A stretch of DNA of 64,000 bases from Caldilineaceae bacterium (GTDB lineage Bacteria > Chloroflexota > Anaerolineae > Caldilineales > Caldilineaceae), in NCBI GenBank assembly GCA_019637685.1, contig JAHBVF010000027.1, forward strand, positions 1 through 64,000, given 5' to 3'. Shown here piece by piece: positions 1 through 9,636 of the stretch. The notes beneath the pieces are model-generated. The model had not been told where the DNA came from. It made no database searches and was given only the letters and a program-made list of their open reading frames with translations. The position numbers and the translations under genes are program-made. Position 1 is the first letter of the stretch. Each line of letters starts with the position of its first letter.

Positions 1-92
1 AGGTTCAGCATCTACTGTCTGCTGTCTGCTATTAGCCTGTAAATGTACAAAGTCGAGCTTAGCGAAGAAAGGCAGAAAGCATTGAAGGGGTG

Positions 93-126
93 ACAGGACA
101 AACGATGAAGAGTTCATCCTGTCATC
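93..126 (-). terminator. Hairpin downstream of the YVTN gene
   Basis: An 8-bp stem (TGACAGGA / TCCTGTCA) lies just after the stop codon of the minus-strand YVTN gene. It sits in a run of short related units (gatgaca, ggatgaa), so it may be a phased repeat rather than a dedicated terminator. No strong T-run follows. The DNA from 1 to 92 also holds a short direct repeat (ctgtctg twice) and no gene that I can see. Confidence 0.3.
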
Positions 127-137
127 TTTTCATCTTG

Positions 138-1289
138 TCAATTATTACCCACAATCACCGGCAGGAAAACCTGTTCCCGCACCCCTGTATCCACCACAAC
201 CAGCCGACGCCCCAGAAAGTCGCTGACGTAGGCCCGTTTGCCATCGGGCGAGAAGGCAATGGCATGGGGATTGGCGACGCCCCCGTAGCCGATCTGCGCC
301 ACAACGTTGCCCGTGGCCGTCTCCACAATAGTACTGCTGCGTCCGCCCAGATCCCCCGTCCAGGCAAAACGGCCATCCGGCGACAGGCCCAGGCCGTGGG
401 GCGCGGCATTCACGCCCGTTTCCTCCAGAGTTTGTCCTGTGGCCGCGTCCAGCACCAGCCATTTGTCCTCCCCCTGCAATGTCAGATAAATGCGGCTGCC
501 GTCCGCGGAGCGTTTGAAGCCGTGGGGCTGCGTGCCCACCTGCCAGCGGGTGGTTTCCGTGAGCGCAACCGCGTCCACCACACTCAGGCTTTGGCCGTTG
601 TAGTTGGTGACCCAAATTGTCCTGCCGTCGGGAGAAGCCAGGGGCGAATCGGGGGTGTCGCCCACGGGGATATGGGCAATCACTTCCAGGCTGTGGGTGT
701 CGATGACCGAGACGCTGTTGCTGCCCAGATTCGCCACATACAGACGCCCCTCGGCCGCGCCGCTGTTGGGGTCCGGGGCCAGGTCCAGGCCGTGGGGTCG
801 GTCGGGCAGGGCAATGGTCTTGATGACTGTTTCGCTTTGGGTGTCGATGACGCTCAGGCTGTCGTCGAATTCGTTGGTCACATAGGCCCGGCTGCCGTCC
901 GCGGTCAGCAGCAGATTCACCGCGCCCCGGCCCACTGGAATGGATTTGACGATTTGCAGGCTGGCCGCGTCCACAACGCTGACGCTGCGATCCGTGAAAT
1001 CAGTGACGTAGACCCGGCTGCCGTCCGGCGAAACCGCGAGGCCGTGGGGTGCTGCGCCCATTGAGACTGACGTGATGATTGTGGGGGAAAGTGCGGCTGT
1101 GGCCTGGATTTCCACGGCCTGGCGGGCGGCTCTGGCCGCGACCGGCGCGGAACAGATGGTGAGCAGCGCGCCGACCGTTGGCTGCCCGGCTTCGGCCCGG
1201 CTGATTGGGCTGCCGAAGGGGGTGCTGAACAACAGAAGCAAGAACAGAATGAGCAGTGTGCGGCCACGGGCAACGAAAGAGACGGGCAT
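138..1289 (-). CDS. Secreted YVTN-type seven-bladed beta-propeller protein
   Basis: 383 aa. The start ATG follows a GGAGG Shine-Dalgarno. Residues 1-35 form a signal peptide with a long Leu/Phe core. From about residue 75 come seven repeats of the form PHGLAVSPDG..VYVTD....SVSVVD, the YVTN/surface-layer beta-propeller signature; the blade cores read YVTD, YVTN, YVAN, WVTN, YLTL, AWTG, YVSD. Such proteins are exported and act as binding or scaffold propellers; no catalytic residues are recognisable. The protein ends in VFLPVIVGNN, a short hydrophobic LP-containing tail like the one that ends the large protein at the far end of this window. It is probably transcribed alone; the next minus-strand gene upstream is a sulfatase 180 bp away. 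Exact ligand unknown. Confidence 0.85.
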   Translation of the reverse strand: MPVSFVARGRTLLILFLLLLFSTPFGSPISRAEAGQPTVGALLTICSAPVAARAARQAVEIQATAALSPTIITSVSMGAAPHGLAVSPDGSRVYVTDFTDRSVSVVDAASLQIVKSIPVGRGAVNLLLTADGSRAYVTNEFDDSLSVIDTQSETVIKTIALPDRPHGLDLAPDPNSGAAEGRLYVANLGSNSVSVIDTHSLEVIAHIPVGDTPDSPLASPDGRTIWVTNYNGQSLSVVDAVALTETTRWQVGTQPHGFKRSADGSRIYLTLQGEDKWLVLDAATGQTLEETGVNAAPHGLGLSPDGRFAWTGDLGGRSSTIVETATGNVVAQIGYGGVANPHAIAFSPDGKRAYVSDFLGRRLVVVDTGVREQVFLPVIVGNN

Positions 1290-1404
1290 GGAAGACCTCC
1301 GGAAATGGACGACATTGGATGACTGTTCCCAGTCTGCCAGCCAAATCCGGTGCTGTCATCCCCCAAAGGTTGTGTCTTTGCCTCTGACGAAAGGGAGGGG
1401 CGGG

Positions 1405-1462
1405 GGATGGGAGATTGGCGATTGGCAGTGACGCGGCGGGTCATCGCTACCCAATCCCCCAT
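1405..1462. repeat. Octamer-phased GATTGG repeat with inverted half
   Basis: Between the sulfatase stop and the YVTN start, units such as GAGATTGG and CGATTGGC repeat every 8 bases and are followed by the complementary series (CCCAATCC, CCCATCTC), giving an imperfect stem. The same family occurs at 18007-18086 and 30141-30265. It may also serve as the sulfatase transcript end. Confidence 0.5.
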
Positions 1463-1469
1463 CTCTTTT

Positions 1470-3005
1470 TCACGCCCCTGCAATCCGTTGCATGCGCGTC
1501 CCCTCCCGCTGGATTTCGGCCTGGACGAATTTCAGGAGCAGATCGCTTTTGACCGCAGCGTAGGCCGGATCGTCCCAGCGGTTGTGGAGTTCGCCGGGAT
1601 CGGCCTGCAAATCGAAGAGTTCGCCGTAGGCCGCGTCCCGATAGACAGTGATTTTGTAGCGCTCGGTGACGAGGGTGCGCAGGTCAACGGTTGTCGGGTT
1701 GTGGCGGTTCTCCACCAGCGCCCACGTCCGGGCTGATTCGCTTTCCCCAGTCCACACGGGCAATTGATTCACTCCCTGCATTGCGCCCGGCGCGGGCATG
1801 CCCGCCGCGGCCAGAAAGGTCTGGGGAAAGTCCACCAGGCTCTGCAACGCGCGGGAAACCTGACCCGCTGGCACTTTCCCCGGCCAACGCACGATCATCG
1901 GCACGCGGATCACATCTTCGTAATGGAACGGCCCTTTGGCGATCAGCCCGTGCTGGCCCAGGAAATGGCCGTGATCCGTCGTGAAGACGACGAGGGTATT
2001 TTCAGCCAGCCCGCTCTCCTCCAGATAGTCCAGCATCTTTCCGATTTCGTGATCGAGGAAGCTGATCATCCCGTAGTAGCAGGCCAGGCTGCGGCGCATC
2101 TCTTCTTCTGTGTGCAGATGGGAGTGGAAGCCGTGGACCGCGTGCCCGCCCGGTTCGCTGTAGTCGGAGAAGTCCGGGTTTTCTTCCTGGGTGCGGGCAA
2201 AGTGGGGCGGCATATCGTCGAACTCGCCGGGGGTGTGGCTGGGCAAATCGAGAGTCGCCGGGTCGTACATGGATGCCCACGGCTCTGGCAGCACATAGGG
2301 CGGGTGGGGATCGAAGAAACTGGCCCACTGGAAGAAGGGTGTTTCTGTGTCCACACAGCGCTGCATATTGGCAATGGAACGCTCGGCCACCCAGCGGGTG
2401 TGATGAAATTCTTCCGGCAAATCCCAGGTCAGCGCGTCCCGCATATACCAGGGACCCGCGTATTTGTCGTCGGCCCGGTGCGGCCAATCCACAAAATAGT
2501 CCCGCCAATTGGTCAGCCCCTTCTCCTCCATCCAGATGGCGTAGTGCTGCCCCGCGTGGGATTCGTTGGCATGCATCCGCCCGGTTTCGATGTGATTGAA
2601 GCCGTACCACGGCCCCTGAAAATCCCGCCAGAAGTCCAAATCCCGCAGGATGGGCTGGCGCTCGATGGATTCGCTGCCCGGCGCGCTGGCCAGAGGCTGA
2701 AAGTGGGCCTTGCCGATTAGCGTAGCGTCGTAGCCATTGGCCTGGAAGATGTCGCCAACCGTCGGCACATCTTCGGCCAGCTTTACGCCGATGGCCCAAC
2801 AGCCGTGGGAGGACGGATACAGCCCGGTGATGAGGCTGGCCCGGGTGGGCGAGCAGGTGGGATTGGGGCAATAGGCCCGATCGAAGCGGGTTCCGGCCCC
2901 GGCCAGCCGGTCCAGATTGGGCGTCTGCACCTGAGCGTTCACCGTTCCCAGGGCGCTGAAGTGGTGCTGGTCGGTGGAGATGAAGAGGATATTGGGTTGG
3001 GTCAC
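1470..3005 (-). CDS. Sulfatase, formylglycine type
   Basis: 511 aa, alkaline-phosphatase-superfamily sulfatase hydrolysing a sulfate ester (substrate not predictable; glycan sulfates are common for the family). The N-terminus has the metal-binding TDQH motif (residues 11-14). Cys51 in CSPTRAS is the C-x-P-x-R site that a formylglycine-generating enzyme must convert. Later metal-site motifs are TTDHGHFLGQHG and KGPFHYED. No signal peptide is visible, so it looks cytoplasmic, and the desulfated substrate would have to be imported. The start is GTG at 3005, in frame with the conserved N-terminus. It is divergent from the oligopeptide importer at 3421, which may supply its substrate (inference). 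Confidence 0.9.
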   Translation of the reverse strand: MTQPNILFISTDQHHFSALGTVNAQVQTPNLDRLAGAGTRFDRAYCPNPTCSPTRASLITGLYPSSHGCWAIGVKLAEDVPTVGDIFQANGYDATLIGKAHFQPLASAPGSESIERQPILRDLDFWRDFQGPWYGFNHIETGRMHANESHAGQHYAIWMEEKGLTNWRDYFVDWPHRADDKYAGPWYMRDALTWDLPEEFHHTRWVAERSIANMQRCVDTETPFFQWASFFDPHPPYVLPEPWASMYDPATLDLPSHTPGEFDDMPPHFARTQEENPDFSDYSEPGGHAVHGFHSHLHTEEEMRRSLACYYGMISFLDHEIGKMLDYLEESGLAENTLVVFTTDHGHFLGQHGLIAKGPFHYEDVIRVPMIVRWPGKVPAGQVSRALQSLVDFPQTFLAAAGMPAPGAMQGVNQLPVWTGESESARTWALVENRHNPTTVDLRTLVTERYKITVYRDAAYGELFDLQADPGELHNRWDDPAYAAVKSDLLLKFVQAEIQREGTRMQRIAGA

Positions 3006-3054
3006 AGTGTTTTCTCGCTTGGGGCTGGATGGATGAAGGCCAGTCTATTGTACT

Positions 3055-3084
3055 CCCGTTGCTTTGCGCGCGCAAAGCAACGGG
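3055..3084. repeat. Perfect 30-bp palindrome
   Basis: A 15+15 bp perfect palindrome with no loop (half-site CCCGTTGCTTTGCGC) lies in the divergent intergenic region between the sulfatase and the ABC importer. A second stem (GGTCTCTTT / AAAGAGACC) follows at 3112-3135. They could be operator sites or a small palindromic repeat element; no coding sequence is seen here. Confidence 0.7.
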
Positions 3085-3240
3085 CAAAACCGTGCCGGCC
3101 GCGTTGCCAACGGTCTCTTTGCGGACAAAGAGACCCAACACACCTATACGACCAGAATTTTGCCCAGAACTTTGGCAAAGGGCCAATCGCATCACCTGCA
3201 TTTTTGGCAGAAGGGTGGCTCATTTGTGCGAAAATGCCAT

Positions 3241-3269
3241 TTGACAATTCTAAAACTCTTCTGTATGGT
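3241..3269 (+). promoter_or_regulatory. Sigma-70-like promoter of the peptide importer
   Basis: TTGACA (3241-3246) and TATGGT (3264-3269) are separated by exactly 17 bp. The predicted start leaves an untranslated leader of about 145 nt before the substrate-binding protein. The 3006-3420 gap otherwise contains only the palindromes at 3055-3135. Confidence 0.7.
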
Positions 3270-3420
3270 ATCGTTATCACCTTTACTTCAGGTGGAAACG
3301 GCGCACCTTCCCACAGCGCCACAGACCGCGACCAAAACTTCATATTTTCTACTCGAAACTTTCATCCATTGGATATCCATCCACCAGAATTGCTTTACCT
3401 ACCCAAGGAGGAAATGCAGC

Positions 3421-5226
3421 ATGAACAGGTTTAGAGTTGCTTTAGCGTGCCTGGTGTTCGGCGCGCTTCTGATGAGTGCATGTGCGCCCGCACCCGCGCC
3501 CGCAGAAGCACCGGCCAGCCAGGCCCCCGCCGCGGCAGAGCCAGCGGCCACACCCGCGCCCGCAGAAGCCGCGCCGGTTACCGCGGACGGCGAAGTACCC
3601 CGCAACCGTACGATGATTGTGGCCGACTTTGGCCCCAACTATTCCGGCCCCGAGATGTGGAGTCCCTATAACCTGGGCGGAACCCATCAGGATGGTGTAG
3701 CCCTCTTCCACGAGCCTCTCGTCTTTGCCGATATGCTCGATGGTGTCCAGTATCCCTGGCTGGCGACAAGCTGGGAATACAACGCCGACGCTACTGAACT
3801 GGTCTACAATCTGCGCGACGGCGTAACCTGGAGCGACGGCGAACCCTTCACCGCCGAAGATGTAGCCTATACCTTCAATACCCTGCGTGATCTGGGCAAC
3901 AATGTGCGTCTGGGTGGCATCTATGAGACTTTTATTAAAGAAGCCACTGTTATCGATGATCTGACGGTGAAGCTGGCCTTTAACTTCCCGTCCCCCCGTT
4001 TCCACGATGAGATTGTGGTGGCGAAAGGCGATTCAGCGACTTTTATCGTGCCCAAACACATCTGGGAAAACCAGGATTGGGCTGAGTACACCGCCTTCAA
4101 CGATGGCGCTGGACCAGTCACTACAAGCCCGTGGCGTTACACCTTTGCCGACGATACCCGCCGTATCATCGACCGGGTGAAGACCTGTGACGAGTGGTGG
4201 GCCTGCCGCACGGGTTTTGCGCCTCTGCCCGAAGTTGAGCGCTTCACCCAGATTATTATTGCCGATCAGCAGGCCCAGGCCACCGCGCTGATCCGCAACG
4301 AAATCGACCAGACCCACGACCTGCGCGTCGATCTCATCGAGAAAATCTTGCAGGAAAACCCGGATGCCACCACCTGGACTGGCCGGGAAGGCCCCTATGG
4401 AATGGTTTCCTGGTGGCCGACAGCCCTGCACCTGAGCAACACCGACAAGCACTTTAGCAAGCCGGAAGTGCGCTGGGCCATCAACCGCTACATTGACCGG
4501 GACAAACTGATCGACTTTGCCTTTGCCGGCAACGGTCAGAAGTCGGTCTGGCCTTTCCCGCCCTTCAAGGGACTGCAAGCCTCCATCGACAACCTGGCCG
4601 ATCTGGATGCCAAGTATGAACCGGGCAAATTTGATCCCGCGGATGGCGATGCCCGCCTGACCGCGGCCGGCTACACCAAAGACAGCGAAGGCTTCTGGGC
4701 CGATGCCGACGGCGATCGCATCAAATGTGATATCCAGAGTCTGCCCCACTTCTCCGATTTGGGACCGATCCTTGTAGAGATGCTCAAACAGGGCGGTATC
4801 GAGACCACCTTCTCCCAGCCGCCAGATGTGGGTGCTATTCTCTCCTCTGGCGACTATACCTGTGGCCTCTTTGGTCACAACGGTTCCATGTCCGGGAATA
4901 TCTACCGCACTCTGCGGCTCTACACAACCGGTGATCCGGGCAACTGGTTCCAGTACTCGAATCCAGAGTTCGACGCCATTGTGGACGAGCTGGCTGTGAC
5001 CGCGGATGAAGCAAAGGTGCGCGAACTGGAGCACGCCGCGATGGATATCTGGCTGCGGGATCTGCCCGATGTCAATCTGGCCCAGTTCTACAACCGCACG
5101 GCCAATAACCAGCACTATTGGACCAATTGGCCCTCTACGGACACCGATCCCTACATGAACGGCATTCATATGCACACGGGTTTCCCCTATACGATGATGC
5201 AACTGAAAGCGACCAACGCCCCGTAA
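3421..5226 (+). CDS. Extracellular solute-binding lipoprotein, family 5 (peptide/oligosaccharide importer)
   Basis: 601 aa. The start ATG at 3421 follows a strong AAGGAGG; a longer upstream reading is non-coding. The signal peptide ends in LLMSAC, so Cys21 is the lipidation site. An Ala/Pro/Glu-rich linker (about 22-60) precedes a family 5 SBP fold (DppA/OppA class) with the typical WSDGEPFTAEDVAYTF segment. It captures the ligand outside the membrane for the permease pair downstream. Family 5 members bind peptides, but in thermophilic and soil heterotrophs also oligosaccharides, so the ligand is open. It is first in a five-gene operon. A 12-bp hairpin follows the stop, which commonly keeps SBP message more abundant than that of the permeases. 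Confidence 0.9.
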   Translation: MNRFRVALACLVFGALLMSACAPAPAPAEAPASQAPAAAEPAATPAPAEAAPVTADGEVPRNRTMIVADFGPNYSGPEMWSPYNLGGTHQDGVALFHEPLVFADMLDGVQYPWLATSWEYNADATELVYNLRDGVTWSDGEPFTAEDVAYTFNTLRDLGNNVRLGGIYETFIKEATVIDDLTVKLAFNFPSPRFHDEIVVAKGDSATFIVPKHIWENQDWAEYTAFNDGAGPVTTSPWRYTFADDTRRIIDRVKTCDEWWACRTGFAPLPEVERFTQIIIADQQAQATALIRNEIDQTHDLRVDLIEKILQENPDATTWTGREGPYGMVSWWPTALHLSNTDKHFSKPEVRWAINRYIDRDKLIDFAFAGNGQKSVWPFPPFKGLQASIDNLADLDAKYEPGKFDPADGDARLTAAGYTKDSEGFWADADGDRIKCDIQSLPHFSDLGPILVEMLKQGGIETTFSQPPDVGAILSSGDYTCGLFGHNGSMSGNIYRTLRLYTTGDPGNWFQYSNPEFDAIVDELAVTADEAKVRELEHAAMDIWLRDLPDVNLAQFYNRTANNQHYWTNWPSTDTDPYMNGIHMHTGFPYTMMQLKATNAP

Positions 5227-5244
5227 AGCGTGTCCCGTAGGATT

Positions 5245-5277
5245 AGACCTGCCAGGTTTCAAACGCCTGGCAGGTCT
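5245..5277 (+). other. Intercistronic hairpin after the binding-protein gene
   Basis: Perfect 12-bp stem (AGACCTGCCAGG / CCTGGCAGGTCT) with a 9-nt loop, between SBP stop and first permease start. No U-run follows, so it is more likely an mRNA-stabilising or attenuating stem than a terminator. Confidence 0.6.
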
Positions 5278-5323
5278 TCCCTGTGTATCCCACCCCGTAT
5301 GACCCCAGGATTGTGGCCGAACT

Positions 5324-6331
5324 ATGACACTTGACTACTTGTTGAAACGAATCTTTCAGTTTGTTCTTATCGCGTTTTTGGCGGCGACCATCAACTTCTT
5401 CTTCCCGCGTATGTCCGGCCAGGACCCCATCCGGCAAAAACTGATATTGCTTCAAAGCCAGGGCGTCAACGTATCCAGCGAGGAGGTAGCTGGTCTGATC
5501 GAAACCTATAACGCCAAATTTGGCCTGGATCAACCCCTCTGGCGTCAATATCTGAACTATCTGGGCAATATGGCGCGCTTTGACTTTGGTGTTTCTATCT
5601 CGAATTATCCGTCCACAGTGATCTCCGTTCTGGCACGGGCGATTCCCTGGACGGTGGGCCTGCTCCTAACGGCCACACTTATCAGTTTTGCCATTGGTAC
5701 AATTGTGGGCGCGCTGCTGGCTTGGGGCAAAGCACCCTTTTGGGTGCGCACTATTTTCCCCGCTTTCTTTACTTTTTCCGCGGTGCCTTTTTATCTGATG
5801 GCCATTATCCTGCTTTTCCTCTTTGCCTTCCAGTGGCCGATCTTTCCTCTCTTCGGTGGCTTCAGCACCCAGCGGATTCCGGAACTGAGTTGGGGTTTTG
5901 CCGTGGACATTTTGTACCACTCGATCCTGCCCGCTTTGTCGATTGTGCTGGCCCAGGTTGGCTTTTGGGCGTTGGGTATGCGCTCAATGATGGTGACTGT
6001 GCAGGGCGAGGATTATATGCTGCAGGCCGAGGCCAAAGGTTTGACCGATTCACGCATCTTTTACCGCTACGCCATGCGCAACGCCATTCTCCCCCAGATC
6101 ACAGGGCTGGCCCTCTCGCTGGGTACAACAATTTCCGGCGCGATTCTGGTGGAGATCGTCTTTAGCTATCCCGGCGTGGGCTCTGTTCTGCTGGCCGCGG
6201 TGCGTGGCTTTGATTGGTTTGTGATCCAGGGTGTTGTCTTCCTGGTTATTCTCTCTGTCGCCTTTACTATGCTTATTATCGATCTGATCTACCCTTTGCT
6301 TGATCCGCGTATCCATTACAGGACCGAATAG
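5324..6331 (+). CDS. ABC importer permease, DppB/OppB type
   Basis: 335 aa inner-membrane permease. An N-terminal membrane helix (residues about 8-30) is followed by a periplasmic stretch and a five-helix BPD_transp_1 domain. The ATPase-coupling EAA loop is visible as AEAKGLTDSRIFYRYAMRNAILP-like sequence around residues 232-255. It pairs with the DppC-type permease 57 bp downstream to form the translocation channel of the importer. Length is normal for the family. Substrate follows from the binding protein and is unresolved. Confidence 0.9.
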   Translation: MTLDYLLKRIFQFVLIAFLAATINFFFPRMSGQDPIRQKLILLQSQGVNVSSEEVAGLIETYNAKFGLDQPLWRQYLNYLGNMARFDFGVSISNYPSTVISVLARAIPWTVGLLLTATLISFAIGTIVGALLAWGKAPFWVRTIFPAFFTFSAVPFYLMAIILLFLFAFQWPIFPLFGGFSTQRIPELSWGFAVDILYHSILPALSIVLAQVGFWALGMRSMMVTVQGEDYMLQAEAKGLTDSRIFYRYAMRNAILPQITGLALSLGTTISGAILVEIVFSYPGVGSVLLAAVRGFDWFVIQGVVFLVILSVAFTMLIIDLIYPLLDPRIHYRTE

Positions 6332-6388
6332 TGCGGTTAACAAAGTCCCCGATATTTTTTCATCGCCACTTCGAAGGCAGATTTTCCT

Positions 6389-7291
6389 ATGGCAATTGAA
6401 TCAGTCGCCGCAGCCGGAGCGCCGCCTCAATCGGCCAACCGATTGCGGGATACTCTCCTCTATTTTCGACGCAATCACGCACTGATCGCTGGCTGCGCCT
6501 TGCTCCTGTTGATTGTGGTTTTTGTTGTTGTCGGCGCATTGGTCACCGACCCGGAAGATGCCCAGCCCCTTGCGTACAGACCTAGCCAGCCCCCCTCTGC
6601 GGAACACTGGCTGGGCACAGATCGGCTGGGCAAAGACATTTTGGCTGTGATGACCGAAGGCACGCCCCAGACCATCCGTATCGGTGTGACCGCCGGTTCT
6701 ATCGGTGTTCTGATCGGCACGATTTTGGCCTTTTTCAGCGGCTATTACGGCGGCATCTTCGACACCATCACCCGCTCGACAGTGGACATTTTGCGAACTG
6801 TGCCTGCACTGCTTGTGCTGGTCATCATCGCTATCTCGGTTCCCGGCGATATGTCCGTGCTAGAGATGTCGCTGATTGTGGCCGCGCTGGCCTGGCTTGG
6901 CCCCACCCGCGTATTGCGCGCCCAGGTCTTGGTCATCCGCCAACAGCCCTATGTAGAAATGGCCCGTTTCAGCGGTCTCAGCGGCCCGGAGATTATCATC
7001 CGAGAGATGATCCCCAATTTGATGCCCTTTATTGTGGCAATCTACATCACGTCTATCTCCGGTGCTGTGCTTGCCTCCCTCGGTTTGGAAGCCATTGGCC
7101 TCGGCCCCTTTGAAGCCAATACCCTGGGTATGACAATCTATTGGAATATCTGGTACGCATCCCTGATCAACGGCTGGTGGTGGTGGTGGTCACCGCCTAT
7201 CATCGTGATTGTCCTCCTCTTTGTTGGCCTTTTCCTCATCTCCCAGGGCCTGGATGAATGGGCCAATCCACGCCTCAGAAAGCGCGTCTAA
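6389..7291 (+). CDS. ABC importer permease, DppC/OppC type
   Basis: 300 aa. The N-terminal helix (about 31-53) with the OppC_N pattern is followed by the [13 protein letters not shown] segment conserved in DppC proteins, then the BPD_transp_1 domain with its EAA loop ([20 protein letters not shown]). A run of five Trp codons lies near residue 266. The stop overlaps the next start by one base (TAATG), so translation is probably coupled to the ATPase. Confidence 0.9.
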   Translation: MAIESVAAAGAPPQSANRLRDTLLYFRRNHALIAGCALLLLIVVFVVVGALVTDPEDAQPLAYRPSQPPSAEHWLGTDRLGKDILAVMTEGTPQTIRIGVTAGSIGVLIGTILAFFSGYYGGIFDTITRSTVDILRTVPALLVLVIIAISVPGDMSVLEMSLIVAALAWLGPTRVLRAQVLVIRQQPYVEMARFSGLSGPEIIIREMIPNLMPFIVAIYITSISGAVLASLGLEAIGLGPFEANTLGMTIYWNIWYASLINGWWWWWSPPIIVIVLLFVGLFLISQGLDEWANPRLRKRV

Positions 7292-8349
7292 TGGCAGAAA
7301 TGACCCACAGATTTGTGTCCCAAGAGACTGAACCGCTGCTGCGGATCAATGATCTGCATGTCCACTACGATACAGCGGATGGCGCGGTCAGAGCAGTGAG
7401 CGGCGTCAACTTGACACTCCACGAAGGAGAGCGGCTGGCCCTGGTGGGCGAATCGGGCTGCGGTAAGACAACCCTGGCCCTGGCGATTATGCGTCTGCTC
7501 AAGCCCCCGGCGCGCATTGTCCAGGGCGAGATCATCCTAGATGGGCGCGATCTGCTAAAACTGAATGACGAGGAGATGCGGCTGACCCGCCTGCAGGATG
7601 TGGCGCTTGTTACCCAAGCCGCGATGAACGCACTCAACCCGGTCATGCGCATTGAGGACCAGATTATCGACGGTCTTCAGGATCACGGCTACGAGGAATC
7701 AAAGGCATCCTTCCGCAAGCGTATCTATTCCCTGCTGGAACATGTGGGGCTGAAATCCACTGTGGCCCGTATGTTTCCCCACGAACTAAGCGGGGGGATG
7801 AAGCAGCGGGTGGGGATGGCTACCGCGACAGCCCTGCAACCCAAGCTGATCGTCGCCGACGAACCCACCAGCGCGTTGGATGTGGTGGTGCAACGCCAGG
7901 TGATGACGACACTGGGCCGTTTGCAGAAGGAGACCGGCGCGTCGGTCATTTTGGTGGGCCACGATATGGGGCTGATCGCCCAGTTTGCCGATAGAGTGGG
8001 TGTGATGTACGCGGGCAAACTGGTCGAATTGTCCCCGGTCCATCAGATTGTCAACAAACCCATGCACCCCTATGCTGATCTGTTGTTGCAAAGCGTGCCC
8101 AGCCTGGAAGCCAAAAGCGAACGTCTGGTCAGCATTCCGGGTATGCCACCCCGGCTGATCAACCTGCCGACTGGCTGCTCTTTTGCGCCCCGCTGCCCCG
8201 CGGCTATGCCTCATTGCACTACAATTGAGCCTGCCCTGGAACCCACAGTGGACGGGCGTTTTGTGGCCTGTCACCTCTTCTCCAACACCAGTACGACAAT
8301 TCCCACAGGGAACCCCGCAGGGAACCCCGCAGCGGAGGTGGACGCATGA
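7291..8349 (+). CDS. ABC importer ATPase, DppD/OppD type
   Basis: 352 aa. The ATG at 7291 overlaps the permease stop; an earlier in-frame start would run into the permease. Walker A is GESGCGKTT, the signature LSGGMKQR, Walker [13 protein letters not shown], and the H-loop GHD. The C-terminal oligopeptide-transporter extension carries the Cys cluster ([14 protein letters not shown]) that binds a 4Fe-4S cluster in relatives. It heterodimerises with the next ATPase, with which it shares a 4-bp ATGA overlap. Confidence 0.92.
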   Translation: MAEMTHRFVSQETEPLLRINDLHVHYDTADGAVRAVSGVNLTLHEGERLALVGESGCGKTTLALAIMRLLKPPARIVQGEIILDGRDLLKLNDEEMRLTRLQDVALVTQAAMNALNPVMRIEDQIIDGLQDHGYEESKASFRKRIYSLLEHVGLKSTVARMFPHELSGGMKQRVGMATATALQPKLIVADEPTSALDVVVQRQVMTTLGRLQKETGASVILVGHDMGLIAQFADRVGVMYAGKLVELSPVHQIVNKPMHPYADLLLQSVPSLEAKSERLVSIPGMPPRLINLPTGCSFAPRCPAAMPHCTTIEPALEPTVDGRFVACHLFSNTSTTIPTGNPAGNPAAEVDA

Positions 8350-9368
8350 CCCCGATTCTGGAACTGCGCAATGTCTCCAAGATTTTCGGCGGCGGGATGT
8401 TCAATAAAAACCGCACGGTCGCGGTAGAGGATGTCACATTTAACATCCCGTCGGAAAGCCCGTCAATGATTGCGGTGGCCGGCGAAAGCGGCAGCGGCAA
8501 AACGACCCTCTCCCGCCTGCTTCTGGGTGTGACCCGACCCAGCGAAGGGCAAGTGCTCTACAACGGCGCGGATATGGCGACCCTTTCCAAGGAGGGGCGC
8601 AAACAGTTTTTGCGCGATGTCCAGCCCATCTACCAGGACCCCTTTGGTGTCTACAACCCTTTCTATAAAGCCGAGCATCTGCTCCACGTCACCATTGAGA
8701 AATTTAAGCTTGCCAGCTCCCCCGCGGAAGCCCGCCAGCTAATTGTCGACGCCCTGGAAACAGTGGGAATGCGCGCCGACGAAGTGTTGGGCCGTTTTCC
8801 CCATCAGCTCAGCGGCGGTCAGCGCCAGCGGATGATGGTGGCCCGCGCCCTGCTCCTGCGTCCCCGGGTGATTATGGCCGATGAACCGGTGTCGATGGTG
8901 GACGCGTCTCTGCGGGCCACGATTCTGGAGAGCCTGCGCGCGCTGAACCGGGACTTCGATATCTCCATTCTCTATGTCACCCACGATTTGACCACCGCCT
9001 ATCAAATCTGCGAGAGCATTCTGATTATGTATCGGGGCGCGGTTGTAGAGGCCGGCTCGGTGGAGGAGGTCATCCGTCACCCCAAACATCCCTATACCCA
9101 ACTGTTGGTGGAATCGATTCCCCGGATGAGCGCAGTGCGGGATTGGGAACAGGAAGAGGAAGGGGAAACCCTTGCCACACTGGATGAGGTACACCTCACA
9201 TCCGGCTGCAAATTTGCCGACCGCTGCCCAAAGGTGATGGACAAATGCTGGGGCAGCCCACCCCCTCTCTATCGTACAGACGACCAGCGGGTGACCCGCT
9301 GCTTCCTCTATGAAGACGCCCCTCTCCTGGAAGGCTCTGACGTGACGTCGATGCTGGTGAAGGTGTAG
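8346..9368 (+). CDS. ABC importer ATPase, DppF/OppF type
   Basis: 340 aa, last gene of the importer operon. Walker [10 protein letters not shown], signature LSGGQRQR, Walker [13 protein letters not shown] (Val where most have Thr), H-loop THD. The C-terminal oligopeptide-type domain again has Cys residues ([14 protein letters not shown]). It starts within the upstream ATPase gene (ATGA), so the two subunits should be made in equal amounts. Confidence 0.92.
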   Translation: MTPILELRNVSKIFGGGMFNKNRTVAVEDVTFNIPSESPSMIAVAGESGSGKTTLSRLLLGVTRPSEGQVLYNGADMATLSKEGRKQFLRDVQPIYQDPFGVYNPFYKAEHLLHVTIEKFKLASSPAEARQLIVDALETVGMRADEVLGRFPHQLSGGQRQRMMVARALLLRPRVIMADEPVSMVDASLRATILESLRALNRDFDISILYVTHDLTTAYQICESILIMYRGAVVEAGSVEEVIRHPKHPYTQLLVESIPRMSAVRDWEQEEEGETLATLDEVHLTSGCKFADRCPKVMDKCWGSPPPLYRTDDQRVTRCFLYEDAPLLEGSDVTSMLVKV

Positions 9369-9421
9369 ACAGAGACCCCAGCGCTTTCCGGAAGGTTGTA
9401 TTCGTACACTGCCGGCCCAGA

Positions 9422-9460
9422 AGAAGTTCGACTTTTCAGAAAAAGTCGGACTTCTTTTAT
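9422..9460 (+). terminator. Intrinsic terminator of the peptide importer operon
   Basis: A long stem (AGAAGTTCGACTTTT pairing with AAAAGTCGGACTTCT, one G-U pair) is followed by TTTTATT, 55 bp after the last ATPase gene. Confidence 0.85.
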
Positions 9461-9514
9461 TCCCAGGAACGGCGGGTGTGAGGATCGAATTGATGTGATT
9501 TTCTACCGAATTTG

Positions 9515-9523
9515 TGCTACAAT
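9515..9523 (+). promoter_or_regulatory. Extended -10 promoter upstream of ettA
   Basis: TGC-TACAAT forms an extended -10 box about 115 nt before the ettA start. No good -35 is present at standard spacing (TTGATG lies 22 bp away). The rest of 9461-9636 holds short repeats such as gccacgtg/gtcacgtg and no gene. Confidence 0.45.
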
Positions 9524-9636
9524 ACCCCAGTTATCTTTTTCCCATCCGGCAGTGCTACCAGACTATCTGCAACTTGCCACGTGCGATTTGTCACGTGCAA
9601 CCTGCAGCCGTCCACCTGCCTTATCGAAAGAAATTT

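Noticed and set aside
3064..3420. N-terminal extension of the peptide-binding protein
   Set aside because: A promoter and strong Shine-Dalgarno lie inside it, and the lipoprotein signal begins at 3421.
5245..5277. Intrinsic terminator within the importer operon
   Set aside because: The hairpin lacks a U-run and the downstream genes have no promoter of their own, so it is listed as a message-stabilising stem.
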